Shown piece after piece: positions 7,617 to 10,201 of a stretch of 10,201 nt of DNA. Made by a program: the position numbers and the translations under genes. The DNA comes from an uncultured Rhodanobacteraceae bacterium (GTDB taxonomy: Bacteria; Pseudomonadota; Gammaproteobacteria; Xanthomonadales; Ahniellaceae). The DNA is taken from assembly GCA_937873105.1 (NCBI GenBank), contig CALMWD010000447.1:1-10201 (forward strand), written 5' to 3'. Position 1 is the stretch's first letter, and each line of letters begins with the position of its first letter. The notes under the pieces were generated by a model that saw only the letters and a program-made list of their open reading frames with translations, did no database searches and had not been told where the DNA came from.

Positions 7617-7877
7617 GGCTGCAGCGCCTCGCGGCCCTGCCGACACGGAACCCCCACCCATGAGAGGGCTGCCCAGATCGCGCCGAGAAGGCGATCGTGC
7701 GTCCGATTTGCGACCAAGGTCCGGATCTCAGGCATGACAACCAACGGCTGCAGCGAGCGGTCGGGATTCTGGCAGATAATCCGCTCTCATCGCCTCGATT
7801 CCACATGCTTCCGGCTTCCGGCGGGGCGGTTCCGTGCTCCGATCGGTGCGGGAGCCGGAGACTGCGCGAACGCGACG
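7617..7877. other. Intergenic leader upstream of the sigma factor
   Basis: About 260 bases between the repeat copy at 7878 and the sigma factor start hold no gene I can support. It should contain the promoter of the sigma-kinase-beta-helix unit, but no convincing -35/-10 pair stands out. A weak stem (GCTCC 7836-7840 with GGAGC 7851-7855, enclosing the palindrome CCGATCGG) could mark the end of the upstream secreted gene's transcript. A short tandem CTTCCGG repeat lies near 7808-7820. Confidence 0.5.
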
Positions 7878-7922
7878 CGCGTTTCGACAACACCCGCGCC
7901 AGGCCGTAGCGTGGACTCATTC
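7878..7922 (-). repeat. 45-base direct repeat, copy B (detached 5' fragment of the pseudouridine synthase gene)
   Basis: This copy matches 2374-2418 at 44 of 45 bases in the same orientation. It encodes MSPRYGLARVLSKR from an ATG at 7920-7918 that overlaps the TGA (7919-7917) of the secreted gene as ATGA. After weaker similarity through RASRSRS (about 7862), the frame loses all resemblance to a pseudouridine synthase: no S4 or catalytic motif follows. It therefore looks like a 5' fragment copied from the synthase gene rather than a working gene. Confidence 0.85.
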
Positions 7923-9053
7923 GAAACCGTCGAGGAACAGCGCGGACACGATCTCGGTACGCACGCAGTTGTAGGTTTCGAGGATTTGCGGTCCGGTATC
8001 CAGCACCTCGAAGTGATTGAGATTGACGTCGATCGCGCCGGGCGTCTGGTCGAACACACGCGAGCCGATCTGGATGTCCGGGTCGGCCCACTTAGCCGTG
8101 GTGAATGTATCGGCCTGGGCGGTCAGTGCGATGTTGCCGCCGTCGGCCAGCACGATGCCGTACTTCTGCATCGTGCGCAGGATGACGCGCGCGGCCGGCG
8201 AGTAGCCGGTCATGTCGAAATCGGCGCGCAGACGCAGGCGCGATCCGTACGGAATCGCGCCGGTGGGTCCATCCGGGCCGCCGGCATGGGTCGCCGGGCG
8301 CACGTAGACCCGATCGCGCAGCGTGCCGCTGTCAGGTCCGTCCGGCAACGACGCCATGCGATCGTTCGGAAGGATGAAGCGAATGGCATGACCAAGATGC
8401 TGGTCCACCGGATTCGGATGCGCCAGCGCGGCGCGGATCTCGTCGGCGTTGAACAGCAACGGCGCGATCGGAAAGCCGGCAGCATCGGCACTGGTGCAGT
8501 GTTCGCCGCGCAGCGTGGCGGGATAGACCGCGTCGAGCTTCCAAGTCGCCAGACACAGGGCATCGACCTCGGTGGCGCTGGCCACGTCGGGGCCGACGTT
8601 TGCGGAATAGGCCTCGTACAAGGTGTTGCCTTGAACCACGATCAGGTGGCAGTCGTTGTTCTCGTTGTCGCAGGCGTAATTGGTGCTGCCTTCGATGCGG
8701 CCACCCGGCGGCAGAGGCATCGGCGTGCCGATCGGTTCGCAATCCGGCGCGTAGTAGTCGTTGTAGACGGCATGCTCCACGATCGGGCGCGTTGGCGCAG
8801 TCCCGTCGGCGCGCATCACCTCGATCGAGAAGTCGATCTGCATGCGACCCACGCCGAAGCCGCACCCCGTGGAGTCGCCGCTGCAGATCGCCATGTTGGT
8901 CGCGATCATGCTTGCCGACTGCGGGTGGACCGGCGCATTGCTGATGTCTTGTTGGAACACGGAGCCGAACTGGAAGCGCGGCGGAGCCTCGGCCGCGACG
9001 GTCGCGGCGATCGTCAGGGCCAAAGGAACGAACCAGGACGTGGACTTCGGCAT
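7917..9053 (-). CDS. Secreted protein of unknown function ending in FLDGFE
   Basis: A 378-residue exported protein. Residues 1-21 are a signal peptide (MPKSTSWFVPLALTIAATVAA, cleavage near VAA|E or AEA|P). The mature part carries blocks I recall from uncharacterised secreted proteins: QDISNAPVHPQSASMI (35-50), CDNENNDCHLIVVQGNTLYEAY (128-149), EHCTSADAAGFPIAPLL (184-200), GHAIRFILPN (221-230), YVRPATH (250-256), YGSRLRLRADFD (269-280) and KYGIVLADGGNIALTA (297-312). No enzyme activity can be assigned. Several cysteines (for example 57, 64, 105, 128, 135, 167, 186) suit an oxidising periplasmic or extracellular location. The protein ends ALFLDGFE, sharing DGFE with the otherwise different protein at 2587-4722. 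The frame is open upstream to 9317, but ATG at 9053 gives the signal peptide and has GGAG 7 bases before it. It may be a single-gene transcript. Its stop codon lies inside the 45-base repeat. Confidence 0.9.
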   Translation of the reverse strand: MPKSTSWFVPLALTIAATVAAEAPPRFQFGSVFQQDISNAPVHPQSASMIATNMAICSGDSTGCGFGVGRMQIDFSIEVMRADGTAPTRPIVEHAVYNDYYAPDCEPIGTPMPLPPGGRIEGSTNYACDNENNDCHLIVVQGNTLYEAYSANVGPDVASATEVDALCLATWKLDAVYPATLRGEHCTSADAAGFPIAPLLFNADEIRAALAHPNPVDQHLGHAIRFILPNDRMASLPDGPDSGTLRDRVYVRPATHAGGPDGPTGAIPYGSRLRLRADFDMTGYSPAARVILRTMQKYGIVLADGGNIALTAQADTFTTAKWADPDIQIGSRVFDQTPGAIDVNLNHFEVLDTGPQILETYNCVRTEIVSALFLDGFE

Positions 9054-9060
9054 GACGGAA

Positions 9061-9064
9061 CTCC
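9061..9064 (-). promoter_or_regulatory. Ribosome binding site setting the start of the secreted protein gene
   Basis: GGAG on the minus strand, 7 bases before ATG 9053-9051. It decides for this start over longer in-frame readings up to 9317, which overlap the DUF2058 gene and lack a signal peptide at their N-terminus. Confidence 0.75.
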
Positions 9065-9090
9065 GGAAGGCATTCGTGACGGAATGTTCC
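9065..9090 (-). terminator. Bulged hairpin between DUF2058 gene and secreted protein gene
   Basis: GGAA (9065-9068) and CATTC (9071-9075) pair with GAATG (9082-9086) and TTCC (9087-9090), giving nine base pairs with a two-base bulge and a six-base loop GTGACG. It lies about 40 bases past the DUF2058 stop and directly next to the ribosome binding site of the following gene. It could be a 3'-end stem for the slyX unit or a leader structure that limits access to that ribosome site. No T-run follows on the minus strand. Confidence 0.35.
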
Positions 9091-9127
9091 AAAGCATGCA
9101 GCGTGCCACTGCGCACCCGTTCACGAT

Positions 9128-9694
9128 TCAGGCGACGGGTTCGGGTTCCGCTTCGGTCGCTTCGAACTCGCCCGGCTCCAGCAGCAGCACCAGGCAACGC
9201 GGCTCGAGCTCGCGCACGGCCAGGGCGATGTCGCGGGCGACGATGCGGAAATGGCCGTCCTGCATGACGATGCCGAGGTCGCCGGCGTTGATCGCCGCGA
9301 TCTGGGGCTCGGTGCAATAAACGCGCTTGATCTTGCCGCCATGTTCGAAATGCCGCGGGTGTTCGGCGTCGGCGACGTTCAGGGCCTTGCCTTCGAGCAA
9401 GGCCGCCATCTTGATCTTGCGCTCGCGCTTCTCCTGCGCCTTGCGTTCGGCTTCGCGCTTCAAGGCCTCGGCTTCCTCGCGCTCGGCCTTGGCGCGCAGC
9501 GCATAGGCCTTGGCCAGGTCGATCTCTTCCTGCGAGCGCGTGTCGCGTTTCGGCGCCAGCTGCACGGGTTTCCCCTGCGGCTTGGGCTTGCCCTGGCCCT
9601 GCGGCTTGCCGTGGACGTGGCGGTGCTTCGGCGGTTCCGGCTTCTTCGGGGCGAAGCCGAGCTTCATCAATTGATCGCGGAGCGAATCGGTCAT
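9128..9694 (-). CDS. DUF2058 domain protein (YaiL-like)
   Basis: The 188-residue protein matches the DUF2058/YaiL family of gammaproteobacteria. It begins MTDSLRDQLMKLGFAPKK, the family's usual N-terminus. A Lys/Pro/Gly/His/Gln-rich linker follows (about 17-50, with repeated GKP and PQG), then a charged coiled-coil-like helix (about 53-97, EEIDLAKAYALRAKAEREEAEALKR region). The C-terminal globular part (about 100-175) includes HFEHGGKIKRVYCTEPQ and LGIVMQDGHFRIVARDIA. The role is poorly known; the basic low-complexity N-terminal part would suit nucleic-acid or ribosome association, which is inference. I placed the start at 9694 rather than 9754 because the extra 20 residues overlap slyX and are not family-like. 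No clear Shine-Dalgarno is seen; translation may depend on the slyX stop, about 16 bases upstream. Confidence 0.92.
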   Translation of the reverse strand: MTDSLRDQLMKLGFAPKKPEPPKHRHVHGKPQGQGKPKPQGKPVQLAPKRDTRSQEEIDLAKAYALRAKAEREEAEALKREAERKAQEKRERKIKMAALLEGKALNVADAEHPRHFEHGGKIKRVYCTEPQIAAINAGDLGIVMQDGHFRIVARDIALAVRELEPRCLVLLLEPGEFEATEAEPEPVA

Positions 9695-9710
9695 GGCGTC
9701 GGGGTTCGGT

Positions 9711-9935
9711 TCAGTAATGCGGCGGCGGCGGCTCGTCGGCGATGTCATGCCCAAGCGCGGCGCGCAACAGGCTGACTTCGCGGCGCAACTGGCGCAGCTC
9801 TTCGACGACGTCGACGAGTTTGCGCTCCTGCGACGCCACCTGCGGATTCAGGGTAGCCACGACATCGTCCTGGAACGCGAAACGCGTCTCCAGTTCGGCC
9901 AGGCGTTCATTGATTTCGGCGAGCGTGGGGTTCAT
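9711..9935 (-). CDS. slyX: SlyX family protein
   Basis: A 74-residue coiled-coil protein of the SlyX family. It shows the conserved pattern INERLAELETRFAFQDDVVATLN, then a heptad-rich VDVVEELRQLRREVSLLRAALG, and the characteristic proline-rich end EPPPPHY. It is probably a small cytoplasmic oligomeric protein; its molecular role is not established in any organism I know of. The full length is normal for the family. It lies 26 bases after the stop of the phosphatase-like gene and just before the DUF2058 gene, so it may be cotranscribed with both. The ribosome binding site before ATG 9935 is weak. Confidence 0.94.
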   Translation of the reverse strand: MNPTLAEINERLAELETRFAFQDDVVATLNPQVASQERKLVDVVEELRQLRREVSLLRAALGHDIADEPPPPHY

Positions 9936-9961
9936 CGCGAGAGTTTAGCCGAGCGCGCCGC

Positions 9962-10201
9962 TCAAGCCTGCGCCAAGTCGGGGAAATGCATCGCCGCGAT
10001 GCGCGCCCGGCGATGCGCAACCAGCTGCCAGGATTCGGTCTCACCCAGCAGTTCGGCGGCAGCGATGCGACCGGGCTCGATGCGCGGCGGCTGCCGCACT
10101 AGGTCGTGGGCGTTGCTCGCCAGCACGGCCGTCCAACCGCGCCGGAGCAGCACGCGCGCCGTCTCCTGGGCATAGGGTCCGCAACCGCCGGCCACGGCGT
10201 C
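9962..10201 (-). CDS. C-terminal part of a PHP-family phosphatase (CpsB/YwqE-like), cut by window edge
   Basis: The frame is open to the window's right edge and 79 codons are present before the TGA at 9964-9962. The visible part (CGPYAQETARVLLRRGWTAVLASNAHDLVRQPP, then AAELLGETESWQLV) resembles the C-terminal end of CpsB/YwqE-type manganese-dependent phosphatases of the PHP superfamily. In those, an A-S-[DN]-A-H motif supplies a metal ligand and is followed by R-x-P-P and a helical tail. Such enzymes remove phosphate from tyrosine kinases that control polysaccharide export. With so little sequence, another PHP phosphoesterase remains possible. A GTG at 10195 is an internal Val codon rather than the likely start. 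Confidence 0.65.
   Translation of the reverse strand, partial: DAVAGGCGPYAQETARVLLRRGWTAVLASNAHDLVRQPPRIEPGRIAAAELLGETESWQLVAHRRARIAAMHFPDLAQA

Noticed and set aside
7617..7661. Earlier ATG (7661) for the sigma factor
   Set aside because: It adds 15 Gly/Ala/Ser-rich residues, has no ribosome site, and 7616 gives the typical start for this sigma group.
7735..7740. TTGTCA on the minus strand as a -35 box for the sigma operon
   Set aside because: No acceptable -10 box lies 16-18 bases downstream (TTGGTC is found there).
7549..7920. A minus-strand ORF starting MSPRYGLARVLSKR and running 123 codons
   Set aside because: Only the first 14-20 codons resemble the synthase, through the repeat. The remainder has no S4 or catalytic motif and overlaps the sigma factor start in another frame.
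7227..9320. A 697-codon plus-strand frame
   Set aside because: It is antisense to the sigma factor and the secreted protein and has no recognisable motif. Its only likeness to the frame above (VSTTPAP followed by RSVDSF) is the antisense reading of the 45-base repeat.

Overview
The window is GC-rich, densely coding and entirely transcribed leftward: every gene I can support is on the minus strand. SlyX and a DUF2058 (YaiL-like) protein point to a gammaproteobacterium. An ECF sigma factor paired with a TPR receptor-like Ser/Thr kinase, plus secreted proteins ending in DGFE, suggest the Xanthomonadales/Lysobacterales. That placement is inference from gene content, not a database result.

Layout in direction of transcription (right to left). 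(1) 10201-9962: C-terminal end of a PHP-type CpsB/YwqE-like phosphatase, cut by the window edge. (2) 9935-9711: slyX. (3) 9694-9128: DUF2058 protein. (4) 9053-7917: a secreted protein of unknown function ending in FLDGFE. (5) 7916-7617: a 300-base gap whose right end carries a detached copy of the first codons of a pseudouridine synthase gene. (6) 7616-7065: ECF sigma factor. (7) 7062-4765: membrane Ser/Thr kinase with TPRs, 2 bases after the sigma stop. (8) 4722-2587: a large secreted beta-helix-like repeat protein ending in CDGFEDQDP. (9) 2586-2417: a gap with a strong GC hairpin. (10) 2416-1682: RsuA/RluB-family rRNA pseudouridine synthase. (11) 1644 to the left edge: a secreted penicillin-amidase-family (S45, Ntn-hydrolase) acylase, truncated at its C-terminus.

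Genes 6-8 look like one transcription unit (gaps of 2 and 42 bases). They would form an envelope regulatory module in which the kinase senses or relays a signal to the sigma factor and the secreted protein is a likely output. Genes 10-11 are 37 bases apart and may be cotranscribed. SlyX and DUF2058 are 14 to 16 bases apart and look like an ordinary housekeeping pair.

The two most unusual observations are these. First, a 45-base segment with one mismatch is shared between the start of the pseudouridine synthase gene (2374-2418) and the stop-codon region of the secreted gene at 7917 (7878-7922). Second, the two secreted proteins share a C-terminal DGFE motif although nothing else in them is alike. 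I see no RNA genes, CRISPR arrays, insertion sequences or integrases. Very long open frames on the plus strand are antisense shadows.
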